NCBI RefSeq assembly: GCF_004340465.1
Contig: NZ_SLVV01000010.1
Location: 37,897-101,896 of the forward strand
Source of the DNA: Mesobacillus foraminis
GTDB taxonomy: Bacteria; Bacillota; Bacilli; Bacillales; Cytobacillaceae
Reading direction: 5' to 3'
Length of the DNA: 64,000 bases
The translations under genes and the position numbers were made by a program. Position 1 is the first letter of the stretch, and each line of letters begins with the position of its first letter. This document shows positions 44,213 through 52,493 of the stretch, piece by piece. Below the pieces are notes generated by a model. That model searched no databases and had not been told where the DNA came from. It saw nothing but the letters and a program-made list of their open reading frames with translations.

Positions 44213-44911
44213 TTATTCTTTAGGGATTTCACAGTCGTCGCCGTCACAAAAACCGCCGTCCTGGCCGTTTAATACGGTGATTTCATCCTCGGCAATGATT
44301 TTTTGCAAGGCCTGGACAAAGACCTCCGTTGGCTGCGCGCCGGTCAGGGCGTATTTTTTATTAATCAGGTAGAATGGGACACCGGTTACCCGGTATGCTT
44401 TAGCTGCCTTCTCATCACCACGGACGGCATCTGCCATCTCGTCACTTGCAAGCATCCTTGCTACAGCTTCCCGGTCGAGCCCAACGTCACCTGCAAGCTC
44501 CGTTAAGGTTTCGTGGTCACCAATGTGCCTGGATTCCGTAAAATAGGCACGGAGGATCCTTTCCGTTATTTCGTGCATCTTCCCATGCTTTTTCGCAAAC
44601 ATCGTCAAACGGTGGGCATCAAAGGTGTTTGTTAAAATAAGCGTATCCATTTGATAATCCAGGCCGGCTTCCTTGGCCATTTGCACCATATTTTCAGTGT
44701 TGGCTTTTGCCTGTGCGATGCTCATTCCATATTTTTTCGCTAATCCTTCGTACATGTTTTCTTTTATATCCCGTCCTATGGTCGGATCCAATTCAAAGCA
44801 TCGGTAAGTCACTTCAATTGGGTAGTCAATCTGTTTAATAGCGTCCTCCAGACGCCTTTTGCCAATATAGCAGAACGGTCAAGCAAAGTCAGTCCACATT
44901 TCAATTTGCAT
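44213..44911 (-). CDS. DsbA-family oxidoreductase (FrnE-like) with in-frame TGA at the first active-site Cys; candidate selenoprotein
   Basis: Read through TGA this is 232 residues: MQIEMWTDFA-TGA-PFCYIGKRRLEDAI, then the thioredoxin-fold helical insert, the cis-Pro segment VTGVPFYLI (about 180) and a C-terminal FCDGDDC. The family's redox motif is CPFC; the first Cys (codon 11, 44881-44879) is replaced by TGA. ATG 44911 has GGAGGG seven bases upstream. The shorter frame from GTG 44812 lacks both the active site and any ribosome site. A GCGTC/GACGC hairpin with a 5-base loop starts about 22 bases after the TGA, in the range for a bacterial SECIS. Alternatives are a nonsense mutation (TGC or TGT to TGA) or sequence error. 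Confidence 0.8.
44840..44856 (-). promoter_or_regulatory. SECIS-like hairpin downstream of the in-frame TGA
   Basis: On the minus strand GCGTC-TGGAG-GACGC, with one flanking G-U pair. The second loop base is G, as bacterial SECIS rules require a G among the first loop bases. It lies within the coding region. It needs a structure search to confirm. Confidence 0.45.
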
Positions 44912-45307
44912 CCTGTATCCCTCCATATCATTATTCTCCTATAGTATAGCGGGTTGCTTAAGCTTTAACACGGAATATGATTCCGGCTCTCGGTCCTTTT
45001 AGCTCTTTTTAAAATTGGTCCATGGTCTAATTAACATTTTCATGGGGTAGTGAAATATAATGGAATAGAAGGGGAAAGTGCCATTGGGTATTGTTCTGCC
45101 GTATAATAAATGAGACCCTACGTAACCTAAACAGAAGAAGTTGACCATTCACCGTATGGAAAGGGATCATGGATTGGCTCCATTTTCGGTACCGATTAAC
45201 GAATATTTAGGTAAGAAAAAATATGTGAACAAAAACACAGCTAAAACTCTCATCCTGTGCTATCTTTATGTTATCCTAATGCTAGATGAAATTAAGAGGT
45301 GAAGATC
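44912..45307. other. Divergent intergenic region, no feature named
   Basis: It separates the FrnE-like gene from the CysJ-like gene and must hold both promoters. No flavodoxin-domain remnant was found ahead of the reductase. Confidence 0.4.
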
Positions 45308-46486
45308 ATGGTAGTGACAGCAGATACAAAGTCTGAAGGACCAACCGAAAACAAAACAGCTTATACAAGGACGAACCCATTTCATGCAAAAGTCCTTGTA
45401 AATATAAACCTGAATAAACCAGGATCCAGTAAAGAAACACGGCATATTGAGCTGTCGTTGAAAGACTCTGGCCTTTCGTATGGACCTGGGGATTGTGTGG
45501 GGATTATCCCTGAAAATGATCCGGAGCTGGTAGAGGCCATTCTGGAGGAAATGAAGTGGGATGCAGAACAGGCTGTCGTCATCGGTAAAACGGGCGAAAC
45601 ACTGCCTCTGAAGCAGGCGCTTTTAACATACTTTGAAATTACGCTATTGACGAAGAAAATTCTGCAGAACGCGGCAGCATTAACGGAAAACGAGGAGCTT
45701 AAAGTACTGGTGGATGCTGAGAATGCAGCCCAGTTGAAGGAATATATCAACGGCCGCGATTTGCTGGATATGCTGCGCGATTTTGGACCATGGAACGCTT
45801 CCGCTCAGGATGTCGTTTCGTTACTCAGGAAAATACCGCCGCGTCTTTATTCGATCGCAAGTTCCCTGACGGCCCATCCGGATGAGGTGCATCTGACCAT
45901 TGGAGCTGTGCGTTACAATGCCCATGGCCGCGAACGGAAAGGGGTTTGTTCCGTATTGTGCGCAGAACGGTTGGATGAAGGAGAAACACTTCCGCTATTC
46001 GTTCAGGCGAATAAGCACTTTAACCTGCCGGAAGAACAGGAAACCGATATTATCATGGTTGGACCAGGCACAGGGATTGCCCCGTTCCGTTCCTTTATCC
46101 AGGAAAGGGCAGCAAATGGTGCTTCCGGAAGGTCATGGCTATTTTTTGGAGATCAGCATTCATCGACGGATTTCCTTTATCAAACTGAATTGGAGAACTA
46201 TCAAAAAGAGGGCGTGCTGACCAAACTCGACACAGCCTTCTCCCGTGACACTGAGCAAAAAGTATATGTCCAGCACAAAATGCTTGAAAACAGCAAGGAA
46301 TTGTATGAGTGGCTGGAAAAGGGTGCTTATTTCTACGTTTGCGGAGATAAGCAATACATGGCGAAAGATGTTCACGAGACCCTTCTTGCCATCCTTCAAA
46401 AAGAAGGCGGAATGACCGCTGAAGAAGCTGAAGCTCATCTCAAGGATATGCAAAAGCAGAAACGCTATCAGCGTGACGTGTATTAA
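45308..46486 (+). CDS. CysJ-like NADPH/FAD reductase lacking the flavodoxin domain
   Basis: 392 residues covering the FAD/NADPH half of sulfite reductase flavoproteins: NPFHAKVLVNINLN, LSYGPGDCVGIIPEN, RLYSIASS (FAD contact), GVCSVLCAE, MVGPGTGIAPFRSFIQER (NADPH) and the C-terminal aromatic QRDVY. CysJ proteins are usually about 600 residues with an N-terminal flavodoxin; here only about 25 residues precede the FAD domain. ATG 45308 has AGAGGTGA upstream, so the short form is not a truncation by start choice. No cysI follows. It may work with a separate flavodoxin or another acceptor. Confidence 0.82.
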   Translation: MVVTADTKSEGPTENKTAYTRTNPFHAKVLVNINLNKPGSSKETRHIELSLKDSGLSYGPGDCVGIIPENDPELVEAILEEMKWDAEQAVVIGKTGETLPLKQALLTYFEITLLTKKILQNAAALTENEELKVLVDAENAAQLKEYINGRDLLDMLRDFGPWNASAQDVVSLLRKIPPRLYSIASSLTAHPDEVHLTIGAVRYNAHGRERKGVCSVLCAERLDEGETLPLFVQANKHFNLPEEQETDIIMVGPGTGIAPFRSFIQERAANGASGRSWLFFGDQHSSTDFLYQTELENYQKEGVLTKLDTAFSRDTEQKVYVQHKMLENSKELYEWLEKGAYFYVCGDKQYMAKDVHETLLAILQKEGGMTAEEAEAHLKDMQKQKRYQRDVY

Positions 46487-46498
46487 GAATAAAACGGA

Positions 46499-46549
46499 AA
46501 ACTGCCACAGGTCTTTGCATTCGGGCAAAGGCTGTGGCTGTTTTTTTTA
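46499..46549 (+). terminator. Terminator of the CysJ-like gene
   Basis: ACTGCCACAG / CTGTGGCTG plus inner CTTTGC / GCAAAG, followed by T8. Confidence 0.93.
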
Positions 46550-46651
46550 TTTAGCCTTCCCACTTCACCGAGCAATATAAAATCCTCGTGGGGCTTCATG
46601 CATAGGATGAGGAAAGCAAGGGTAAAAGCAGGGGAAAAAAGGGTGAAAAGT

Positions 46652-47098
46652 ATGCCGTTTGATTATTCCCTAGATTTTGACCAAATTGATTTTCGTGAAC
46701 ATCCGGAGCTTTACCGGGTGGGCAGGGGGGAGCAGGGGGTCCTCCTGGTTGAACCGTATAAAAGTGAAATCCTTCCTTACTGGCGCTTTAAAACCCCTGA
46801 AATTGCGAGGGAATCTTCAGATAAAATCTATGAGCTGTTTCTTACCTATAAGGATCAAAAGGACTTTGTCGGAATGGATATGGCCAGGAAGTTTCTCCAG
46901 ATGGGCTATACCAGAGCCCGGCGATATACCAATTATAAAGGCGGAAGGAAATACGATGAAGACGGTGCAGTGAAGGAAAGACAAAATGATCCTGTGAAAG
47001 CAGAGTCTGCTGCCATTTTTAAGGAGAAGTGGAAGCAGGCAAGGGAGGACGAAGAGTATCTTGCCATGAAACACGAACATCAGAAAAAGTATGGGTGA
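46652..47098 (+). CDS. DUF4385 family protein
   Basis: 148 residues from ATG 46652 (MPFDYSLDFDQIDFREHPEL). GVLLVEPYKSEILPYWRFKT, FVGMDMARKFLQMGYTRARR and the Lys/Glu-rich tail match DUF4385, a family seen in many bacteria and some phages, with unknown function. AAGGGTGA lies upstream. A longer frame from 46598 has no ribosome site and a poor composition. Single-gene unit. The 283 bp after it contain only short GCCGG repeats and no gene. Confidence 0.8.
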   Translation: MPFDYSLDFDQIDFREHPELYRVGRGEQGVLLVEPYKSEILPYWRFKTPEIARESSDKIYELFLTYKDQKDFVGMDMARKFLQMGYTRARRYTNYKGGRKYDEDGAVKERQNDPVKAESAAIFKEKWKQAREDEEYLAMKHEHQKKYG

Positions 47099-47381
47099 TT
47101 TTGGAGCGGCGAGAGGTTTGGAGGCCTGGCGAAGAATTTAAGGAATGATGTTTAAAGCGGATAAATAAAACCCAGCTATTTTTGGACCGTCAGTGTAGAT
47201 GATAAAAAGATCGCTGCGAAAATCGGTAGAAGGAAAATTTCGAGGAAGCCTGTCTCTAAATAAACGATTTTTCATGAAGAAAGGCCGGCTGGAAACCGGC
47301 TGATAGGACAGAGACTGAATATTTGCATGATCTGCATTTGTGTTTTTATATAATGGGCTTTTAAGAAAAGCATGACAGGTC

Positions 47382-47537
47382 CTAGGAGTTATCCCGATAA
47401 GGGTAATCCTCCGGAAGTTTATCAATTCTCTTCGCATCATCGGTGTCTACCGATGATTTAATGGCCAGAAAGAAAAAGTAAAGTCCGACAAAGAATAAAG
47501 CCATAATGCCAATGACCGTCAGCCATAGTTCTATCAT
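47382..47537 (-). CDS. 51-residue single-span membrane protein, hypothetical
   Basis: MIELWLTVIGIMALFFVGLY starts a single membrane helix (about 4-26). It is followed by a charged cytoplasmic tail (SSVDTDDAKRIDKLPEDYPY). GGGGGAG lies six bases before ATG 47537. The longer frame upstream is out of register with any ribosome site. I do not recognise the family. Confidence 0.6.
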   Translation of the reverse strand: MIELWLTVIGIMALFFVGLYFFFLAIKSSVDTDDAKRIDKLPEDYPYRDNS

Positions 47538-47783
47538 ACCCATCTCCCCCTTTAACAGATTTATATGTTCATGGAAAGGATGATACGACCATTCTCTGCC
47601 AGTCTTTTTTCCTGTTTTATCTGAGGTCATTAGGGTGCAGTCTACTGAACCAGCCAAATTTTATAAATGATGATCACAGTCCGCGGGATTCTTAGACAGG
47701 ATTAAAAGGAATATCGAGTTTCATATTGATATCTATTCAAAATTATGCAACGATTAGGGAGATCAAACATTTGAATAACATTA

Positions 47784-47868
47784 ACACTAGGGGTGCTTTC
47801 AAAGCTGAGAGAGGCGTTTGCCTTAACCCTTGAACCTGCACTAGATAATGCTAGCGAAGGGAAGTGGG
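47784..47868 (+). promoter_or_regulatory. TPP riboswitch (thi box)
   Basis: Contains CTGAGA (47805-47810), the ACCCTTGAACCTG core (from 47826), GATAATGC and GCGAAGGGAAG in the order of the thiamine pyrophosphate aptamer. A terminator follows at 47915-47950 before ylmB, indicating control by early termination. Confidence 0.93.
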
Positions 47869-47914
47869 AACGATCGTAATTAGAGTTTGTTTCTTTAAAA
47901 TTGCGATAGATGTG

Positions 47915-47950
47915 AAAACCGCTTCTTTTACAGGGAGCGGTTTTTTATTT
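47915..47950 (+). terminator. Riboswitch expression-platform terminator
   Basis: AAAACCGCT / AGCGGTTTTTT with a 12-base loop, 16 bp before the ylmB start codon. Expected to form when TPP is bound. Confidence 0.85.
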
Positions 47951-47966
47951 TGGAGGAGGAGATTGA

Positions 47967-49241
47967 ATGGATAAGGTAATAAAAAGGCTGGTTGAACAGG
48001 TAGAGGATCGGAAGGATGAATTGGTTGATCTGCTAAAGAATCTGGTGCAATTTAAAACACCGGCACCGCCGGCCAGGAACACCGAGGAAGCCCAGCAGTA
48101 TGTTGCTGCCTTTTTAAAGGAAAAAGGCTTTGAAATCGATCAATGGGATGTGTACCCGGGGGACCCGAATGTGGTTGGTGTACTGAAGGGGGCTGAATCA
48201 AGCAATCATAAAAGCTTGATCATCAATGGCCATATGGATGTGGCAGAAGTGAGTGATGATGAGGAATGGATGGCCGACCCATTTACGCCAATCGTTCAAG
48301 ACGGTGCTGTCATTGGCAGGGGCACGGCCGATATGAAAGGAGGGTTGGCAGGAGCGCTATTTGCCATCCAGTTACTTCATGAAGCAGGCATTGAGCTCCC
48401 CGGTGACCTGACTTTTCAATCGGTCATTGGTGAGGAAGTGGGCGAAGCAGGAACTTTGGAATGCTGCAATCGGGGTTATAAAGCGGATTTTGCGGTTGTT
48501 GTCGATACGAGCGATTTAAAGATTCAAGGTCAAGGCGGAGTGATAACAGGCTGGATCACGGTGAAAAGCAAGCAAACCTTCCATGATGGGACAAGGAGAG
48601 AAATGATTCATGCAGGGGGACAGCTATTTGGGGCCAGTACGATTGAAAAAATGGCAAAAATCATCCAGGGCTTGCAGGAGCTTGAAAGGCATTGGGCTGT
48701 TACCAAAAGCTATCAGGGTTTCCCTCCTGGAACAAACACGATTAACCCGGCTGTCATTGAAGGGGGCAGACACCCCGCTTTCATTGCAGATGAATGCCGT
48801 TTATGGATAACGGTGCATTTTTATCCAAATGAGACCCATGAACAGGTGGCGAAGGAAGTCGAAGAACACATTCTCGCCATTGCACAGGCAGATCCATGGT
48901 TAAGAGAGAATCTCCCGGCTTTTGAATGGGGCGGTTCCTCCATGATCGTCGACCGCGGAGAGATTTTTCCATCCCTGGAGATTGACGGCGAACACCCGGC
49001 AGTACATACGTTAATGCATTCGCACGAAAGCATTTTAAAAGAAGGAGCAGAAGTCGGAGTCTCTACAACTGTCAATGATGGGGGGTGGTTTGGAGCCGCA
49101 GGGATTCCGGCCGCCATTTACGGACCAGGCACTCTCCGTGAAGCGCACTCCGTCAACGAGCAGCTATCCATTGACCAGCTTGTACAATTTACAAAGGTGA
49201 TGGTAACGTTTATCTATCAATGGTGCCATACAAAAAAATAA
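47967..49241 (+). CDS. ylmB: Formylaminopyrimidine deformylase-like M20 hydrolase, thiamine salvage
   Basis: 424 residues. M20/ArgE-DapE metallopeptidase motifs: INGHMDVAEV (metal His and catalytic Asp), GRGTADMKGG, IGEEVGEAGT (catalytic Glu) and a C-terminal YGPGTLREAHSVNEQ. Annotators often label these acetylornithine deacetylase. The TPP riboswitch directly upstream, as for B. subtilis ylmB, points to deformylation of the N-formyl aminomethylpyrimidine formed from degraded thiamine. GGAGGAGGAG precedes the ATG. Expression should rise when TPP is scarce. Confidence 0.88.
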   Translation: MDKVIKRLVEQVEDRKDELVDLLKNLVQFKTPAPPARNTEEAQQYVAAFLKEKGFEIDQWDVYPGDPNVVGVLKGAESSNHKSLIINGHMDVAEVSDDEEWMADPFTPIVQDGAVIGRGTADMKGGLAGALFAIQLLHEAGIELPGDLTFQSVIGEEVGEAGTLECCNRGYKADFAVVVDTSDLKIQGQGGVITGWITVKSKQTFHDGTRREMIHAGGQLFGASTIEKMAKIIQGLQELERHWAVTKSYQGFPPGTNTINPAVIEGGRHPAFIADECRLWITVHFYPNETHEQVAKEVEEHILAIAQADPWLRENLPAFEWGGSSMIVDRGEIFPSLEIDGEHPAVHTLMHSHESILKEGAEVGVSTTVNDGGWFGAAGIPAAIYGPGTLREAHSVNEQLSIDQLVQFTKVMVTFIYQWCHTKK

Positions 49242-49303
49242 ATCGGGGGTTCAAAATTTCGTTTTAATGGCAGCCATTTCTGTAATTGGGAGGGGGATGA
49301 TAA

Positions 49304-49771
49304 ATGAGTAAAAACAGAGAAGAAATGGCTATTGAAATCAACAACTTGTTAGCTGAAAAGGCTGATTTTTGGAATATTAGTGATTTACAGGTTAATTATT
49401 TAAATGAAACTCTTAGCTTAAAATTAGTAAGTGTAAGTAATGCCGATATTCTAAAGACTTTTATAAAATTTGAACAGGTCTTATCCTTGTATATCCAGCA
49501 AGATTCAGAATTCAGGTTAAATGAATGGACAGAGACAGATCCCATGCTGCTTTCAGAGATAAGCTACCATCCAGATGGCTTTGGTTTTGTGAAAATTAAA
49601 AGCCTTGACCAAGAATTGACTGAAATCGAGAACATAAACTCCTCTACAAATTTCTACTTCCAGGTGAACAACAAGGACCACTTTTTTGTAGAGGCAAATT
49701 GTGTGACCATTAACGAAAAGACGTTCAGTAACTTGATTTGTGATGAAGAAAAGCTAAGAAACCCATATTAA
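49304..49771 (+). CDS. Hypothetical cytoplasmic protein
   Basis: 155 residues, acidic, alpha/beta pattern, no signal peptide or membrane segment. GGGAGGGGGATG-type ribosome site just upstream. It lies 62 bp after ylmB and ends 29 bp before a strong terminator, so it may be transcribed from the riboswitch promoter. Codon use is more AT-rich than ylmB. I do not recognise the family; small orphan proteins of this size are often immunity-like, but nothing here proves it. Confidence 0.6.
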   Translation: MSKNREEMAIEINNLLAEKADFWNISDLQVNYLNETLSLKLVSVSNADILKTFIKFEQVLSLYIQQDSEFRLNEWTETDPMLLSEISYHPDGFGFVKIKSLDQELTEIENINSSTNFYFQVNNKDHFFVEANCVTINEKTFSNLICDEEKLRNPY

Positions 49772-49800
49772 GATCAACTGGATATTTGGATTAGAACTGT

Positions 49801-49832
49801 AAAAAAGGCATGCAATCTTGCTGCCTTTTTTT
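49801..49832 (+). terminator. Terminator after the hypothetical gene
   Basis: AAAAAAGGCA / TGCCTTTTTT with a 12-base loop. Confidence 0.88.
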
Positions 49833-49949
49833 AGTTTGCTTATTGAGTTTACTATGAAGAGAAGGCCTGCTGCCATCGGTATCCCCAAAGAAACAGGAAG
49901 AATGACGATGTTAATAATCGATTGAAGACAAATATAAAGGAGAAAGAAG

Positions 49950-50265
49950 GCGGAAACCGTCCTCATAAAGCCGATGAAGACCCAAGCGAGGGAGTTGAAG
50001 GGAGGAAAAGGTCTTCATCAAGTCGATGAAGACCCAAGCGAGGAATGGAAGGGAGGAAACCGTCTTTCATCAAGCCGATGAAGACCCAAGCGGGGGAGTT
50101 GAAGGGAGGAAAAGGTCTTCATCAAGCCGATGAAGACCCAAGCGAGGAAATGAAAGGAGGAAATCGTCTTTCATCAGACCGATGAGACCCAAGCGGGGCA
50201 GAGAGGGGAGGAAAAGGTCTTTCATCAAGCCGATGAAGACTCAACTGAGGAATGGATGGGAGGAA
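49950..50265. repeat. Second 52-bp repeat array (about 6 units)
   Basis: The GATGA element recurs at 49973, 50025, 50077, 50129, 50181 and 50232, i.e. spacing 52 (once 51). Palindrome arms GGTCTTCAT and ATGAAGACC are the same as in the array at the left edge, with a different 7-base loop (CAAGCCG) and a purine-rich spacer. Both arrays read in the same direction and are about 49.5 kb apart. No ORF or repeat-flanking cas gene is present. Confidence 0.93.
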
Positions 50266-50315
50266 CCAAAAGAGTGAGAGGCTGGGACTATAGAAAATGA
50301 CTGCCCTAACCCCAT

Positions 50316-50345
50316 AAAAAATCCTTCATAATGCACATGAAGGAC
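50316..50345 (-). terminator. Terminator of the 115-residue hypothetical gene
   Basis: TCCTTCAT / ATGAAGGA with a 7-base loop and T6 on the minus strand. The arms resemble the repeat palindrome nearby. Confidence 0.75.
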
Positions 50346-50486
50346 TAAATTGAAACAGAAGCTTTCCCTGGCCTCCTGAAGTGAAGGAGCCAAGCGTTTA
50401 GCCCTCTAACCTAGGGTGCTCCCAAGTCTTAGCGGGATAATAAGGGGAACCAAAACATACGGTCACAAGTTTGTGAAATCTCGTAA

Positions 50487-50834
50487 TCAGGTTAATTTGA
50501 TCGGAGTATTCAGCTTGTACGAATCCCGGTAGGATCTGTATTCGACAAATTGATTTCCCTTTGAGAATCCATCCAGCTGCAGGATCCGGGTAGAGTTGGT
50601 TTCCAGATAAAAAGATTCATCGGACAAATTTAAACGATAAAAAGTGTAGGATACTCCCAGCAGCTCTTTTTTTGTAACTTGTGTCTCGGGGTGTTTCTGG
50701 ATGAAATCGGCCAGCTGCTGGACAGACGCGGAGGGAATATCCGCTATATTGTAATAGGTTTCTTTAATATTAGCTTTTATTTTGTTTACGGCAGAGAGTG
50801 CTTTTTCTTTCATTTTGTTTTTATTTTTGGCCAA
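50487..50834 (-). CDS. Hypothetical protein with basic N-terminus
   Basis: 115 residues from TTG 50834 (MAKNKNKMKEKALSAVNKIK), chosen because AGGAGTG lies seven bases upstream. The longer in-frame ATG starts earlier and would include that ribosome site. The N-terminal 25 residues are a Lys-rich amphipathic helix; the remainder is alpha/beta with many Tyr and Ser. Family not recognised. Single-gene unit with its own terminator. Confidence 0.6.
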   Translation of the reverse strand: MAKNKNKMKEKALSAVNKIKANIKETYYNIADIPSASVQQLADFIQKHPETQVTKKELLGVSYTFYRLNLSDESFYLETNSTRILQLDGFSKGNQFVEYRSYRDSYKLNTPIKLT

Positions 50835-51075
50835 TGAAATCACTCCTATAGTATGAGGTAAGTTATTAAGCATAATTCCCAAGGGAGGGGAAAATAAACA
50901 AAAATATCGGAAGAGGCACCTTCATGAGATACAGAATTTTTAGATTCTGGCACCTTATAAATCTGCATATTTGGAGTGCCAGACCATATTTTTTAATAGT
51001 ATATTAATTTTACATCCTATGTTTTTCCAGCATGGTCTTGTACAACGAATTTATGAAAGAAAATGGAGTGAGACA

Positions 51076-52308
51076 GTGAACAAAAGCTATGATGTCATTA
51101 TTACAGGCGCAAGATGTGCGGGTTCTGCTTTGTCCATCTACCTGGCCAGGGCAGGTTTGAGGGTGCTGCTGCTGGACCGGGCTGCATTTCCAAGCGATAC
51201 CTTGTCGACCAATACCTTTTTTAACAATACGGCAGCCATTTTGAGGGAGATCGGTGTAATGGACAGCCTGCTGGAAACCAATGTCACCCCGGTGAAAGCA
51301 ATAAAATTCCAGTTTGAGGACAGAGTCATTGAAGGGCCTATCCCCGTGGTGGACGGCGAGGATACCGCCTATTGTATTCGGAGAACTTATCTTGATCATC
51401 TTTTGCTTCAGCATGCTAGATCCCATGATAATATCACGGTAATGGAAGAGTTTCGCGTCAAGGCTTTAGTGTACGATGGCGATGCAGTAGCCGGTGTAAT
51501 CGGGGAGGATTCTTCGAGTACAGAACAAACGTATTCTGCTTCACTTGTTGTGGGTGCCGATGGGAGAAACTCGACTATACGCAGGCTTGCAAATAGCCAA
51601 TTGAAGATTAGCTCCCCGTCGACTGTGGCCATCTACTTTGGGTATTTCTCGGGTTTCAAGCATGAAAACGATCCAAAATTTGAAGTTTATAAAAGAAAGG
51701 ACAACATGGCGATTCTTTTTCCAACAAGTGATGATCTCTATGTTGTGGTGGCGAATTTCCCTCTGGAAAATAAGAGCTTGATAGACCTTTTTAAAAGAAA
51801 CCCGGAAAACAGTATGAGGGAGCTGCTGACGGAACAGTTTTCCAACACCACGATTCCTGCCCGGCTAAAAGCAGCGAAACTCGCCGAGCCAATCAAGGGG
51901 CTGCTTGGGTATGACAACTACTGGTATGAAGGGATGGGCAAAGGCTGGGCACTTGTAGGGGATGCGATCTGCTTTAAAGATCCGGGGATGGCCCAGGGGA
52001 TCCATGATGCCCTCTGCGGAGCGAAAATCCTTGCCGGTGTTTTAGCTGGGAATAAAGGCTGGAGCCGGCAGTGGGGGAGAGTTGCGGCCGACTATCAGCA
52101 AGCAATGGAGTCTGAGTTCATGGTCCGTTTTTATATGGGCTGTGAGCTTTCCAAAAATGAAATCATCACCGAACAGCAGGATGCTGTCAATAAACTGGTC
52201 TCCGCCCATCCTTCCGCCATCGAGAAGATGCTTGGAATCTATAACTACGCAAATGAACCTGCAGATTTTGAAAACGAACTGGTCAAGATCATGAACAGCC
52301 TGTCTTAA
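51076..52308 (+). CDS. FAD-dependent monooxygenase-like protein (geranylgeranyl-reductase/PHBH fold)
   Basis: 410 residues. DVIITGARCAGSALSIYLAR is a variant of the FAD Rossmann motif. VVGADGRNSTIRRLA (the DG motif) and LVGDAICFKDPGMAQGIHDA (the GD motif) complete the set of aromatic-hydroxylase/geranylgeranyl-reductase-like flavoproteins. Substrate unknown. GTG 51076 (MNKSYDVI) is preferred because GGAGTGAGA lies upstream; the longer frame from 50971 starts in AT-rich non-coding-like sequence. Confidence 0.85.
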   Translation: MNKSYDVIITGARCAGSALSIYLARAGLRVLLLDRAAFPSDTLSTNTFFNNTAAILREIGVMDSLLETNVTPVKAIKFQFEDRVIEGPIPVVDGEDTAYCIRRTYLDHLLLQHARSHDNITVMEEFRVKALVYDGDAVAGVIGEDSSSTEQTYSASLVVGADGRNSTIRRLANSQLKISSPSTVAIYFGYFSGFKHENDPKFEVYKRKDNMAILFPTSDDLYVVVANFPLENKSLIDLFKRNPENSMRELLTEQFSNTTIPARLKAAKLAEPIKGLLGYDNYWYEGMGKGWALVGDAICFKDPGMAQGIHDALCGAKILAGVLAGNKGWSRQWGRVAADYQQAMESEFMVRFYMGCELSKNEIITEQQDAVNKLVSAHPSAIEKMLGIYNYANEPADFENELVKIMNSLS

Positions 52309-52379
52309 CTTGGCATCCTTTTAGTCATCGCTTCTATCTGGCAGGACGCAGCCTGGCATTCTCTGAACAAGGAAGGAAT

Positions 52380-52453
52380 CTGCAGCCTTTAAATATAATC
52401 AGCGATTCTTGTTCCATAACAATTTCGTGGAGCAAGAATCATTCTGGCTGCAG
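52380..52453. repeat. Nested inverted repeats between convergent genes
   Basis: Outer CTGCAGCC / GGCTGCAG and inner GATTCTTG / CAAGAATC form a long interrupted stem between the FAD protein gene and the histidine kinase gene. No T-run follows on either strand. It may act as a bidirectional transcription block despite this. Confidence 0.6.
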
Positions 52454-52493
52454 GGAGAGGAAACCCTCATGCAGCGGAAATGGAAGCAAGCGC

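Noticed and set aside
44213-44812. Shorter version of the DsbA-like gene from GTG 44812
   Set aside because: No ribosome site, and it would lack the first 33 residues including the active site that are present in frame upstream.
49754-49966. 70-codon membrane-like frame on the minus strand
   Set aside because: It reads through the terminator of the plus-strand gene and starts at the repeat array; no clear ribosome site.
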